Source: an uncultured Collinsella sp. (lineage in GTDB: Bacteria; Actinomycetota; Coriobacteriia; Coriobacteriales; Coriobacteriaceae). From it: DNA of 33,249 nt. The DNA lies in NCBI GenBank assembly GCA_900751695.1, contig CAADSS010000062.1, forward strand, positions 1 to 33,249, written 5' to 3'. A model generated the notes under the pieces. The model saw only the letters and a list, made by a program, of their open reading frames with translations, was not told the DNA's origin and searched no databases. A program made the translations under genes and the position numbers. Positions 20,756 to 28,412 of this stretch are shown one piece after another; the stretch's first letter is position 1, and each line of letters begins with the position of its first letter.

Positions 20756-21241
20756 ATGATTTTCGTTACCGTGGGCACCCACGAGCAGCAGTTCAATCGC
20801 TTGGTCAAGGCTGTCGACGAACTCAGGGCGGACGGGATACTTGCGGAACCGGTTTTCATTCAGACAGGCTATTCAACATATGAGCCTATCCATTGTGATC
20901 ACTCGCGTTTTGTGCCGTTCCATCAGATGAAGAATTATATGGAAGTTGCGGATGTGGTGATTACGCATGGTGGCCCTTCGAGCTTCATTGAGGCGATGGC
21001 GGCCGGGAAGGTCCCTGTTGTTGTTCCGCGTCGAGGGGACCTTGGCGAACACGTGAATGATCATCAAGCGGATTTCGTTCGCATTGTGGCGGAGCGCCAG
21101 GGCGGTATCGTGCCTATTTATGACGTTAAAGAGCTGCCTCAAGCAATAGAACGAGCCCGTGAACTTTCATGCGGAACCTATTTTAAGAGCCATAACTTAG
21201 AGTTCTGTAAGGAGCTCTGTGGTTTGATTGAGGAGCTTTAA
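20756..21241 (+). CDS. pssE: PssE/Alg13-type glycosyltransferase catalytic subunit
   Basis: A 161-residue protein beginning MIFVTVGTHEQQFNRLVKAV, the typical PssE/Alg13 start. It continues to the donor-binding THGGPSSFIEAMAAGKVPVV and PRRGDLGEHVNDHQ, which are GT28 C-domain features. The start at 20756 is preferred over an upstream frame inside pssD because the family begins at this Met and AAGAAG lies upstream. With PssD it should form one split glycosyltransferase, often a glucosyl or galactosyl transferase; the actual sugar is unknown. Confidence 0.9.
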   Translation: MIFVTVGTHEQQFNRLVKAVDELRADGILAEPVFIQTGYSTYEPIHCDHSRFVPFHQMKNYMEVADVVITHGGPSSFIEAMAAGKVPVVVPRRGDLGEHVNDHQADFVRIVAERQGGIVPIYDVKELPQAIERARELSCGTYFKSHNLEFCKELCGLIEEL

Positions 21242-21245
21242 CCCC

Positions 21246-22013
21246 ATGATACCCAAGAAGATTCATTACATTTGGTTTGGCGGTAATCCGCTTCCCCCTC
21301 TAGCTGAACGCTGCATTGCTTCATGGGAAAAATATATGCCAGGCTACGAGATCGTTCGTTGGGACGAATCAAACTTTGATACTGATTGCTGTGATTATGT
21401 TCGCGAAGCTATAAGCGTAAAGAAATGGGCATTTGCAAGCGACTATGCGCGATTCAAGATTTTGTATGAGCATGGAGGGGTCTACTTAGATACTGATGTC
21501 GAGCTTTTGAAGCCTCTCGATGAAATTATTCAAAGGGGCCCTTTTATGGGTTTTGAACAGGATTTCAGCTCTGGTGCTGCCGGCGCTGTCGCTCCGGGGC
21601 TTGGCCTTGCGGCCAATCCGGGGCTTGGCCTTGCGGCCAATCCGGGGCTTGGCCTCTACAAGACTATCCTCGATTCCTATGAGTCTGATCACTTTATAAA
21701 GACTGGTGGTGTCTACGACCAGACCACTGTCGTTGTTCGTACAACTGATATTCTTAAAGGTCTTGGACTTGAAGATAAACCTGGCATCCAAGAAGTTGCT
21801 GGGATAACTATTTATCCAAGTGAATATTTTTGCCCAAAGGATTTCCTTACGCATGAGATTAACGTAACTGAAAATACGTATGCCATTCATCATTTCGACG
21901 GATCATGGGCTGGACCGGCGACGCATTTTAAGCATAAAGTTATGAGAGCGGTTGGCCCTAGAGGGGTTATTCTTTTCAAGGCGTTTAAGAACATAATTAA
22001 GGGTGTTCGTTAA
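21246..22013 (+). CDS. glycosyltransferase family 32 (capsular polysaccharide type) with an internal repeat
   Basis: A 255-residue enzyme starting MIPKKIHYIWFGGNPLPPL after GAGGAG. The GT32 core is seen in KWAFASDYARFKILYEHGG followed by VYLDTDVELLKPLD, whose DxD binds the metal and nucleotide sugar. After GFEQ, in place of the usual short loop, there are two and a half copies of PGLGLAAN before YKTILDSY. The donor and acceptor sugars are not predictable. The stop overlaps the next start by one base. Base composition is lower in GC than the glycogen region, as in the rest of this central part of the capsule locus. Confidence 0.9.
   Translation: MIPKKIHYIWFGGNPLPPLAERCIASWEKYMPGYEIVRWDESNFDTDCCDYVREAISVKKWAFASDYARFKILYEHGGVYLDTDVELLKPLDEIIQRGPFMGFEQDFSSGAAGAVAPGLGLAANPGLGLAANPGLGLYKTILDSYESDHFIKTGGVYDQTTVVVRTTDILKGLGLEDKPGIQEVAGITIYPSEYFCPKDFLTHEINVTENTYAIHHFDGSWAGPATHFKHKVMRAVGPRGVILFKAFKNIIKGVR
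21594..21654. repeat. 24-bp tandem repeat inside the GT32 gene
   Basis: A 24-bp unit encoding PGLGLAAN occurs twice exactly (21594-21617, 21618-21641) plus 13 bases of a third copy. Each unit also contains the palindrome TTGGCC-TTGC-GGCCAA. The length is a multiple of three, so gain or loss of copies keeps the reading frame. Confidence 0.9.
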
Positions 22014-22909
22014 TGGGCAACGCATTATTAACGATATTTACACCGACCTATAATCGTATTAATGAGCTTGAGCGCCTGTATTCATCACTAATATCTCAGA
22101 CCGACTTTCGATTCGAATGGCTCATTGTGGATGATGGATCGACTGACGATACTGAGAACATGGTTATCTCTTGGTTAGACACGTCGCCCTTTCCTATTCG
22201 ATATATCAAACAGCCGAACTCTGGAAAACACGTTGCACATAATCTTGGTGCTGCTGAGGCATCTGGAGAGTATTTTATTTGCGTTGACTCGGACGACTGG
22301 CTTGAGCCCAACGCAGTGGAGACTATCTTGCACGACGTAACAGCTTTGGATACGGAAGAAGGTCTTCTGTATCCAAAGCTGTTTGCTGCGCAAACAGCCT
22401 TGGATACATGGTTTCCCGATGGTGCTGACAAGATTGAGCTTGCCGATATGCGCATGAAATACGGTCTCGTCATCGAGACGGCGATTGTTTTTAACACTGA
22501 TGTTTTAAGGCGGCATCCATTTCCCGTTGTTCAGGGCGAGCGTTTCATTCCTGAAGGCTCGGCTTACTACGACTTCGTTGCTCCCGAGCTGTTTTGCGTG
22601 CACAACGAACCCTTCTACAGATGTGAATACCTCGAGGAAGGTCTCACCAAAAACATCTGGAAGAATTGGCTGGGCAGCCCCGTGGGTACGCGCATGGCAC
22701 TTGTCAAGCGACATGAATCTGCCAGGCGGTACTCGAGCGTCCGAGCGCTGAGGGAAAGAATTTCGGCCCTCGTCGGAATCGAGTCCCTGAACATGGCGGT
22801 CGCTGAGCCCGTCTTCTCCGGAATCGATTCTAATAGGGTATTTGCCCTCCTTGTATTCCCCTTGTCTGTGCTGGTCGAAAGGAGACGTTTTGGAAGGAAA
22901 GTATCTTGA
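22013..22909 (+). CDS. glycosyltransferase family 2
   Basis: A 298-residue GT-A fold enzyme. It has LLTIFTPTYNRINELERLYSS at the N terminus, FEWLIVDDGSTDDTE with the nucleotide-binding Asp pair, SGKHVAHNLGAAEASGEYF, and CVDSDDWLEPNA carrying the DxD-like motif. The C-terminal 80 residues are basic with a weakly hydrophobic end, suggesting membrane association. It starts one base before the previous stop ends and overlaps the next gene by four bases. It probably adds one residue to the capsule repeat unit; linkage is unknown. Confidence 0.9.
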   Translation: MGNALLTIFTPTYNRINELERLYSSLISQTDFRFEWLIVDDGSTDDTENMVISWLDTSPFPIRYIKQPNSGKHVAHNLGAAEASGEYFICVDSDDWLEPNAVETILHDVTALDTEEGLLYPKLFAAQTALDTWFPDGADKIELADMRMKYGLVIETAIVFNTDVLRRHPFPVVQGERFIPEGSAYYDFVAPELFCVHNEPFYRCEYLEEGLTKNIWKNWLGSPVGTRMALVKRHESARRYSSVRALRERISALVGIESLNMAVAEPVFSGIDSNRVFALLVFPLSVLVERRRFGRKVS

Positions 22910-24048
22910 TTAAGCGCAAGGCTGCCATAAAGCAATACACCGACATGAATGCGGGGAACGTTTCCTCCATGAGAGTCGTGGACCTTCTGTACTGCGCGTA
23001 TCTTTTCTCGGTCGTGTTTATGAGCACGCTTGGCCTGAGCGCTGGTGACGATATTTATGTCGCCTGCGTCGGGCTCGGTGCCGCATTCGCGGTTATTAGG
23101 TTTCTTGCTATGGACTTTGATCCGCGCTTCTTCTTGATTGCAATGGGTCTTGCAGCCCTCGGCGTCATCGAGTTGGTTGTTAGCAAACGGTTCACCCTGC
23201 TACTTACGGTCATGCTGTTGGTTGGCGCCAAGGACATTGATATCAAGAGGGTGCTACTTACATTTCTGACCGCGAAAATCGTAGGACTTCTTTTCGTAGT
23301 GCTGTTTGCCGCTACGGGTATTTATGAAGTTGAATTTTACCAGTATTATAAAATGGCGACAGACACATACATTCAGCGAGTCCTTGTAAACGGCTCCTCT
23401 ACCAACGTCATGCACTTGTCTTTTCTCACGGTCGTCTTCTTGACGCTCTATATGAAAAGGGGAAATTGCGGAATTATCGTCTACCTCGTGTTTGCCGTTT
23501 TGAACATCTTGTGTGAATACATCACGGGCAGTTACATCGGCCTGTTCCTCGGCACGGGTGGTCTGCTCCTGTTCTATGTACTTCAGCATTCAGGGAAGAT
23601 AAGGGAACTATTCGTCAGGTTCTCAACGGCCGTGCTCCCGCTTCTTATCGCATTTTCGTTCGGCACTGCGTTGCTCTATGGGAGAAACGGTTTTGTCGGC
23701 GTTCTCGATAGGATTTTTCAGGGTCGTATCTATTACAACAACTTCTTTCTCAGTAACTACACGGCAAGCCTATTCGGTCATGGCATGCTGACCTCAGAGG
23801 GTAATTTTGACAATAGCTACGTCTTCGTCTTCGTTGCCTACGGATTAATTGCCTTCATTTTGCTATTCGGATCAATGCAGTTAATTGTTAAACGGCTTAA
23901 AGAAACACGCGATTGGGCATCTCTTGCATTTGTGGTTATTTACATGATTGCAGCTCTGAGTGAAAGTTTTTACCCGGCTGCTGCTGTCAATCCATCCTTA
24001 TTTCTGCTTGTTCCATTACTTAGCTTTAATGGGCATTTTGATATGTGA
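22906..24048 (+). CDS. wzy: Wzy-type polysaccharide polymerase
   Basis: A 380-residue integral membrane protein with roughly ten hydrophobic segments and a long extracytoplasmic loop (about residues 265-300, RIFQGRIYYNNFFLSNYTAS), the architecture of O-antigen/capsule polymerases. Such proteins share little sequence, so the call rests on topology and position among glycosyltransferases and a Wzx flippase. The start is TTG 22906 with GGAAGG upstream, overlapping the previous stop. An ATG at 22948 would remove 14 residues. It should polymerise lipid-linked repeat units on the outer face of the membrane. Confidence 0.78.
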   Translation: MIKRKAAIKQYTDMNAGNVSSMRVVDLLYCAYLFSVVFMSTLGLSAGDDIYVACVGLGAAFAVIRFLAMDFDPRFFLIAMGLAALGVIELVVSKRFTLLLTVMLLVGAKDIDIKRVLLTFLTAKIVGLLFVVLFAATGIYEVEFYQYYKMATDTYIQRVLVNGSSTNVMHLSFLTVVFLTLYMKRGNCGIIVYLVFAVLNILCEYITGSYIGLFLGTGGLLLFYVLQHSGKIRELFVRFSTAVLPLLIAFSFGTALLYGRNGFVGVLDRIFQGRIYYNNFFLSNYTASLFGHGMLTSEGNFDNSYVFVFVAYGLIAFILLFGSMQLIVKRLKETRDWASLAFVVIYMIAALSESFYPAAAVNPSLFLLVPLLSFNGHFDM

Positions 24049-24123
24049 AGCAGGGCTGCGTCCTGAATAAACAATCTACTTTATAAAACCTTGAAACCTT
24101 GTTCGTGATGGGAATAGCTTACC

Positions 24124-24273
24124 ATGTCACAAGAAATATCGTATTCATCTAGCAAAGGCAACTTTGCACCTGTTGCGATTACAACGTTGAATAGAATCGA
24201 GTGCCTAAAAACAACGATTGATTCTCTCGGTAAATGCCATTGTGCCGAGTGCACTGACGTCTTCCCTCCTTGA
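24124..24273 (+). pseudogene. N-terminal fragment of a glycosyltransferase
   Basis: The 49-codon frame contains APVAITTLNRIECLKTTIDSL, a typical start of a GT-A glycosyltransferase, and then stops at TGA. The catalytic DxD part is missing and the next sequence is an unrelated membrane-protein end. This looks like the left edge of a deletion or cassette replacement between the polymerase and the next glycosyltransferase gene. Confidence 0.7.
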
Positions 24274-24557
24274 CGCTCGCATTTAAATTTGGACTTGTAT
24301 TTGCAGTTGGTGCAGCGTTTCTTATCTTGCTGCCATCAATTAAGAACTCTGTTGCAACGGGAAACTATTCTGTTCTGTTCATGGGAATTTTAATGCTTAC
24401 TTACTTCTCGACCTTTAACGGCATGGCCAATATTCCGGATGTCTACCACGTTATGGCTTTATTTTGCTTAGTGCTTAATCTGCTGGGTGAACGCACCTCT
24501 AAAAATGACTCTGTCGACTCCGCAGTCAGTGACGTTATCGGCCCGAAGGGTTTATGA
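24270..24557 (+). pseudogene. C-terminal fragment of a membrane protein, probably a second polymerase
   Basis: A 95-codon frame with two or three hydrophobic segments (FGLVFAVGAAFLILLPSI, SVLFMGILMLTYFST, VMALFCLVLNLLGE) that resembles the end of a Wzy/O-antigen-polymerase-type protein. It has only a TTG start without a ribosome site, and an in-frame stop lies five codons upstream. Its sequence differs from the intact polymerase end, so it derives from another allele of the locus. Confidence 0.6.
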
Positions 24558-24558
24558 G

Positions 24559-25509
24559 ATGGTGATGCCTTCAGTGAATTCAAACGCCCCATTAGTCAGT
24601 GTCGTGATCCCGACATATTCACGTTCTGACATGCTGACTCGGGCATTGGAAAGTGTCAATTCCCAGACTTACTCTAATATCGAGATTGTTGTCGTAGATG
24701 ACAATGGTAAAGGCACGAATCAACAGCTTGAGACTCAAGCTCGTGTTCTTGCATTCGAGACTCGGCCGGGCGTTGAATTGCGCTATGTCGTTCGCGAAAA
24801 AAACGGAGGCGGATCGCTTGCGCGTAACACTGGCATCGATGCTTCAAAGGCCGATTTTGTTGCCTTTCTTGACGATGATGATGAGTTTCTACCGCGCAAG
24901 CTAGAGCTGCAGATGGAACCAATGTCCGATCCTAATGTGTCGTTGACCTATGCGCACTGCAAGGGCGTCCAGTCCGATGGTACAGAGATTTACTACCGCC
25001 GAGTCTGCAACGGGGTGCCTGTTTTCGAGCAGGCCTACTGCGGCTGTATTGCGGCGACGAGCCAATGGCTGGCGCGCAAGGATGCGTTACGGAGCGTCGG
25101 TTGCTTCAGCGATACGCCTGCGAAGCAGGACTCCATTCTCATGTTCAAGCTTTTGATAGCGGGCTTCCAGATTAGATGCGTCCCCGAGGTGCTCTCAGTC
25201 TACTACGATGACTTAGGGACGGTGAGGATAAGCACGAGCGGCAAGTCTTTGGCGGGGGAGCTGAACTATGATCGGCTCATACGGGAGTATTCTGGGGTGT
25301 TTACGCTCAACCAAAGGCGTCGTGTAGAGCATGCGATGCACTATCGCGTCGGCATGATGCTCGTTGGAATGAACGCGAGTGCTGAGGGCGCAGTCCAGCT
25401 GTTATCCTCGTTTGCGCTTGCTCCCTTTGCTTTTATACATAAAGCATATCGCGTTGTTGGTCACAATGCGAAGCAGGCTCTTAAGAAACTTAATGCTCAT
25501 CGTGGTTAG
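24559..25509 (+). CDS. glycosyltransferase family 2
   Basis: A 316-residue GT2 enzyme. The ATG at 24559 follows GAAGGG; the longer upstream frame runs through the end of the broken membrane gene and is not used. Motifs are SVVIPTYSRSDMLTRALESV, IEIVVVDDNGKG, NGGGSLARNTGIDASKADFV and AFLDDDDEFLPRKLE with the metal-binding acidic cluster. The segment AATSQWLARKDALRSVGCF and the later KQDSILMFKLL resemble the acceptor side of capsule GT2 enzymes. It ends in TAG, and the next gene starts 8 bases on. Confidence 0.9.
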   Translation: MVMPSVNSNAPLVSVVIPTYSRSDMLTRALESVNSQTYSNIEIVVVDDNGKGTNQQLETQARVLAFETRPGVELRYVVREKNGGGSLARNTGIDASKADFVAFLDDDDEFLPRKLELQMEPMSDPNVSLTYAHCKGVQSDGTEIYYRRVCNGVPVFEQAYCGCIAATSQWLARKDALRSVGCFSDTPAKQDSILMFKLLIAGFQIRCVPEVLSVYYDDLGTVRISTSGKSLAGELNYDRLIREYSGVFTLNQRRRVEHAMHYRVGMMLVGMNASAEGAVQLLSSFALAPFAFIHKAYRVVGHNAKQALKKLNAHRG

Positions 25510-25516
25510 GAATTGC

Positions 25517-26419
25517 ATGTTATTAAGAAAAGCCGCTCGCTGTGTTAGGCACCCTTCGCTTGTTAGGTTCGAGATTGAGAGGCGTTCCAGGCTGCGTGAG
25601 GTCAGTAAATTTGATTTTCGCCCTTACATGAGCGCGCCCATCAGCAATAATACATATATATCTCTTACAAGCTATGGGGCGCGTCTCAATGCGGTCCATA
25701 TGGCCATCCGTTCCCTACTCATGCAATCAGTGAGACCCTCAAAGGTTCTGCTTTATCTTGATGAGTCTATCCAAAGGGACACGCTTTCCGATGATTTGCT
25801 TGACCTTGAACAATATGGTCTTGAAATCAGAATGGGTTACGAGGATTTGGGGCCGCACAAGAAATATCTCTTCGCATTTCAAGAGTTCCCGGACTCGCTC
25901 ATTATCACGGCGGACGATGATCTCATCTATCCAGCAGACATGGTCGAATCGCTTCTCACGGCCCACGAGGCTGTTCCCTATTGCGTTGTGGCAAGGCGCT
26001 GCCATCTCATAGGGTTTGATGTTGCCGGAGATTTACTTCCTTATGAAAAATGGGGCTGGGAGCATAAGGACGCTTTTTCAGCCCCCAGCCGCCGGTTGCG
26101 TGCAACCGGCGGCGCCGGGGCGTTGTATCCTGCCGCAGCTTTCGATCTCGCATCGCTGGATATAGAGGCCATACGTGGAGTAGCCTGGCCTGCAGACGAC
26201 CTTTATCTCAAGTTCTTCGAGCTCGCCAACGGCATCGAGGTGGCATATGCTCCGAACAGACAGAATCATCCCTATCAATTGGAGGGTCCTCGTTCAGACG
26301 CTCTTTGCAACGCGAATGTGGCGGGAGGGCGTAACGATGCCATCATGGCCGAGCTCATGTGCCGCTATGGATTGAGTCCATCGTATTTCGAGGAGGGATA
26401 TCGTGTGACTTCTTCCTAA
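25517..26419 (+). CDS. putative capsule glycosyltransferase
   Basis: A 300-residue protein from ATG 25517 (MLLRKAARCVRHPSL) after TTAGGA; a start at 25493 is possible. Features include ISLTSYGARLNAVHMAIRSL and SVRPSKVLLYLDE, then ITADDDLIYPADMVE, whose acidic triplet resembles a DxD nucleotide-sugar site, and later VAWPADDLYLKFFEL. This pattern is seen in glycosyltransferases of capsule loci that do not fit the standard GT2 profile. The donor and acceptor are unknown. It looks complete and is followed by a degraded stretch. Confidence 0.75.
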   Translation: MLLRKAARCVRHPSLVRFEIERRSRLREVSKFDFRPYMSAPISNNTYISLTSYGARLNAVHMAIRSLLMQSVRPSKVLLYLDESIQRDTLSDDLLDLEQYGLEIRMGYEDLGPHKKYLFAFQEFPDSLIITADDDLIYPADMVESLLTAHEAVPYCVVARRCHLIGFDVAGDLLPYEKWGWEHKDAFSAPSRRLRATGGAGALYPAAAFDLASLDIEAIRGVAWPADDLYLKFFELANGIEVAYAPNRQNHPYQLEGPRSDALCNANVAGGRNDAIMAELMCRYGLSPSYFEEGYRVTSS

Positions 26420-26718
26420 TGTTCAGAATAGGCTTTCGCAATCCAAGGCTAACGAATGACTTGAGACTAACATGCAGGAACTGAGGGGGATCGGCTCTCT
26501 CGGTTGACCGACGGCCGACATAGCGATTCGTTATCCTGAACATATATTCATCGGGAGGGGCGTATGTCAACGGTGGGATGCTGGCTACCTCGAATGCGTG
26601 AAAGACGTCATTGGGCGCGACTGAATGTTGCCTATGGTTCTCTCGTGCGTACGGTCTTGCATCGCCATCAAAGACTTGATAAACCGATGAATGAGCAAAG
26701 CAACGTTGGGCTGAGAAA
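26420..26718 (+). other. degraded intergenic stretch
   Basis: About 300 bases without a credible gene. A 65-codon frame at 26564 has no family resemblance. The region leads into the C-terminal remnant of an acetyltransferase and probably contains its eroded upstream part; I could not align it to a specific domain. Confidence 0.4.
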
Positions 26719-26919
26719 GTGTTGGGCAATGACGCTTGGATCGGGTGCTGCGTACAAATAATGTCCGGCGTCACTGTTGGCTCGCACGCCATTGTGGGTG
26801 AAGTGGTCGCGCGTAATTTCCCGGAGCGACCGGTTGTTGGCGGCGTGCCGGCGCGTGTAATCCACAAGAGGAACAGATATACCAGGCCATTGAGGCCGCT
26901 AAAGTTTGGAATATGGAAA
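26719..26919 (+). pseudogene. C-terminal remnant of a hexapeptide-repeat acetyltransferase, in frame with wzx
   Basis: The frame reads LGNDAWIGCCVQIMSGVTVG, then VVGGVPARVIHKRNRY, the classic end of left-handed beta-helix acyltransferases (GNDVWIG...GGVPAKVI). The N-terminal two thirds of the enzyme are missing. The frame runs without a stop into the flippase, so an uncritical annotation would give one chimeric protein. The flippase has its own candidate start at 26920. Confidence 0.75.
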
Positions 26920-28350
26920 GTGTCTAAATCAAATACGGGCATGCGCAGTGCTGCCCTTATGCAGTTTGGGTCTAAGTATGTCAGCATGGGTGCTCAACTC
27001 GTGATAACGGCTGTGCTGGCAAGACTTATCTCGCCGGGTGACTTTGGGCTTATGGCTATTGTCACCGTGTTCACTGGGCTATTCAGCTTGCTTTCTGATA
27101 TGGGCGTGGGCACTGCTATCGTGCAGTATCGCGACCTTACGGAACGTGATTATGGCGGTCTATTTGCATTTTCGGCACTTTTGGCTGCAGGGCTTTCTCT
27201 GGCCTTTTGTGCCGCATCGCCATTCATCGCCGCAGTCTACGGGGACGCCCGGCTTGTGCCCTTGTGCCTTGCCTCGGCCCCCGCGCTGCTGTTCTCCACG
27301 CTCAATATGGTGCCAAATGGCCTTATGCTCAAGGAGTTGCGCTTCGCCGCCATTGGCGTACGTCTTGTGGCGGCTACAGTAGTCTCTGGAGGGGTCGCAA
27401 TCGCGGCCTCCGCCTTGGGTGCGGGCTGCTATGCGCTCGTCCTTCAGACTGTGCTATCTGCAGCGGTGGTGTTCTTCTGGAACATCGTAGCGCGACCAAT
27501 CAGGCAGATAAACGCTCATTTCATTTGCACGCTTAAGAAGATATTCTCCTATTCTGCTTACCAGTTTGGGTTCAGCTTGGTCAATTACTTCTCCCGCAAC
27601 CTCGATAACATGCTCGTTGGCGGTATGCAGGGAACTGCGGCCTTGGGCTTTTACGATAAGGCTTATAAATTGACAACCTATCCCATGACAGCGTTCTCCA
27701 GTGTCATAGGCTCGGTCATCCAGCCGTTCATGGCAGAGCATCAAGACGATGTCGACCGCATCTACGAGTGCTGGATGCGTATCGAAAAGCTGCTCTCGCT
27801 AGTGGGTGTTGCTGTGGCGGTGGTATTCAGCTGTGCTTCGGCGGAAATCATTGCTGTCTTCTACGGGCCAGGATGGGAGCAAGCCGCGCCGGTGTTCGCC
27901 GTGCTTGCTTTGTCAGTCTACTTCCAGATGATGGGCAACCCTTCGGGTGCGTTTTTCCAGAGCATAGGACGCACCGATTACATGTTTAAGGTTGGTCTTG
28001 TGAACACCGCGATCACCATTTCCGGGCTGGTGGCGGGCCTGGCTGGCGGTTCCATCCTCACAGTGGCTTACGGCATCTTCGTAGCATACTGCCTTCATAT
28101 GGTTCCTCTAGCGTATTTCCTAGTGAAACGTGGTTTCGGCAGACCTTACTATTGCCTGCTAAATTTCTTGCCTGAGATTGCTGTTGGCATCGTGGGCATT
28201 GCTGCTGTTGCGGGAGTTGGCGCCTTTATACCCATGGAAGATGTTTTCCTCTCTCTCATCGTAAAGTTGCTAGTGAGCAGCATTGCGCTAATCACTGGAT
28301 ATGCGCTCACTGGCCAGCTGAAATACCTCACGGCTCTAATTAAGAGATAG
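26920..28350 (+). CDS. wzx: Wzx-type polysaccharide flippase (MOP superfamily)
   Basis: A 476-residue membrane protein from GTG 26920 (MSKSNTGMRSAALMQFG), or 469 residues from the ATG at 26941. It has 12-14 hydrophobic segments and the family N-terminal pattern FGSKYVSMGAQLVITAVLA and RLISPGDFGLMAIVTVF, followed by FYDKAYKLTTYPM. It should flip undecaprenyl-linked repeat units to the outer leaflet for Wzy. The reading frame is joined upstream to an acetyltransferase remnant; that N-terminal extension of 67 codons is not expected to belong to the transporter. The gene ends in TAG, 62 bases before ugd. Confidence 0.88.
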   Translation: MSKSNTGMRSAALMQFGSKYVSMGAQLVITAVLARLISPGDFGLMAIVTVFTGLFSLLSDMGVGTAIVQYRDLTERDYGGLFAFSALLAAGLSLAFCAASPFIAAVYGDARLVPLCLASAPALLFSTLNMVPNGLMLKELRFAAIGVRLVAATVVSGGVAIAASALGAGCYALVLQTVLSAAVVFFWNIVARPIRQINAHFICTLKKIFSYSAYQFGFSLVNYFSRNLDNMLVGGMQGTAALGFYDKAYKLTTYPMTAFSSVIGSVIQPFMAEHQDDVDRIYECWMRIEKLLSLVGVAVAVVFSCASAEIIAVFYGPGWEQAAPVFAVLALSVYFQMMGNPSGAFFQSIGRTDYMFKVGLVNTAITISGLVAGLAGGSILTVAYGIFVAYCLHMVPLAYFLVKRGFGRPYYCLLNFLPEIAVGIVGIAAVAGVGAFIPMEDVFLSLIVKLLVSSIALITGYALTGQLKYLTALIKR

Positions 28351-28412
28351 CTCATTCTGATCGTTCCATCACGTATGGCACCTTGAAAACCCCAGATAGA
28401 AAGAAGATTCCC

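Noticed and set aside
26355..26987. A 210-codon minus-strand frame over the acetyltransferase remnant
   Set aside because: It is antisense to recognisable acetyltransferase and glycosyltransferase sequence and has no family resemblance.
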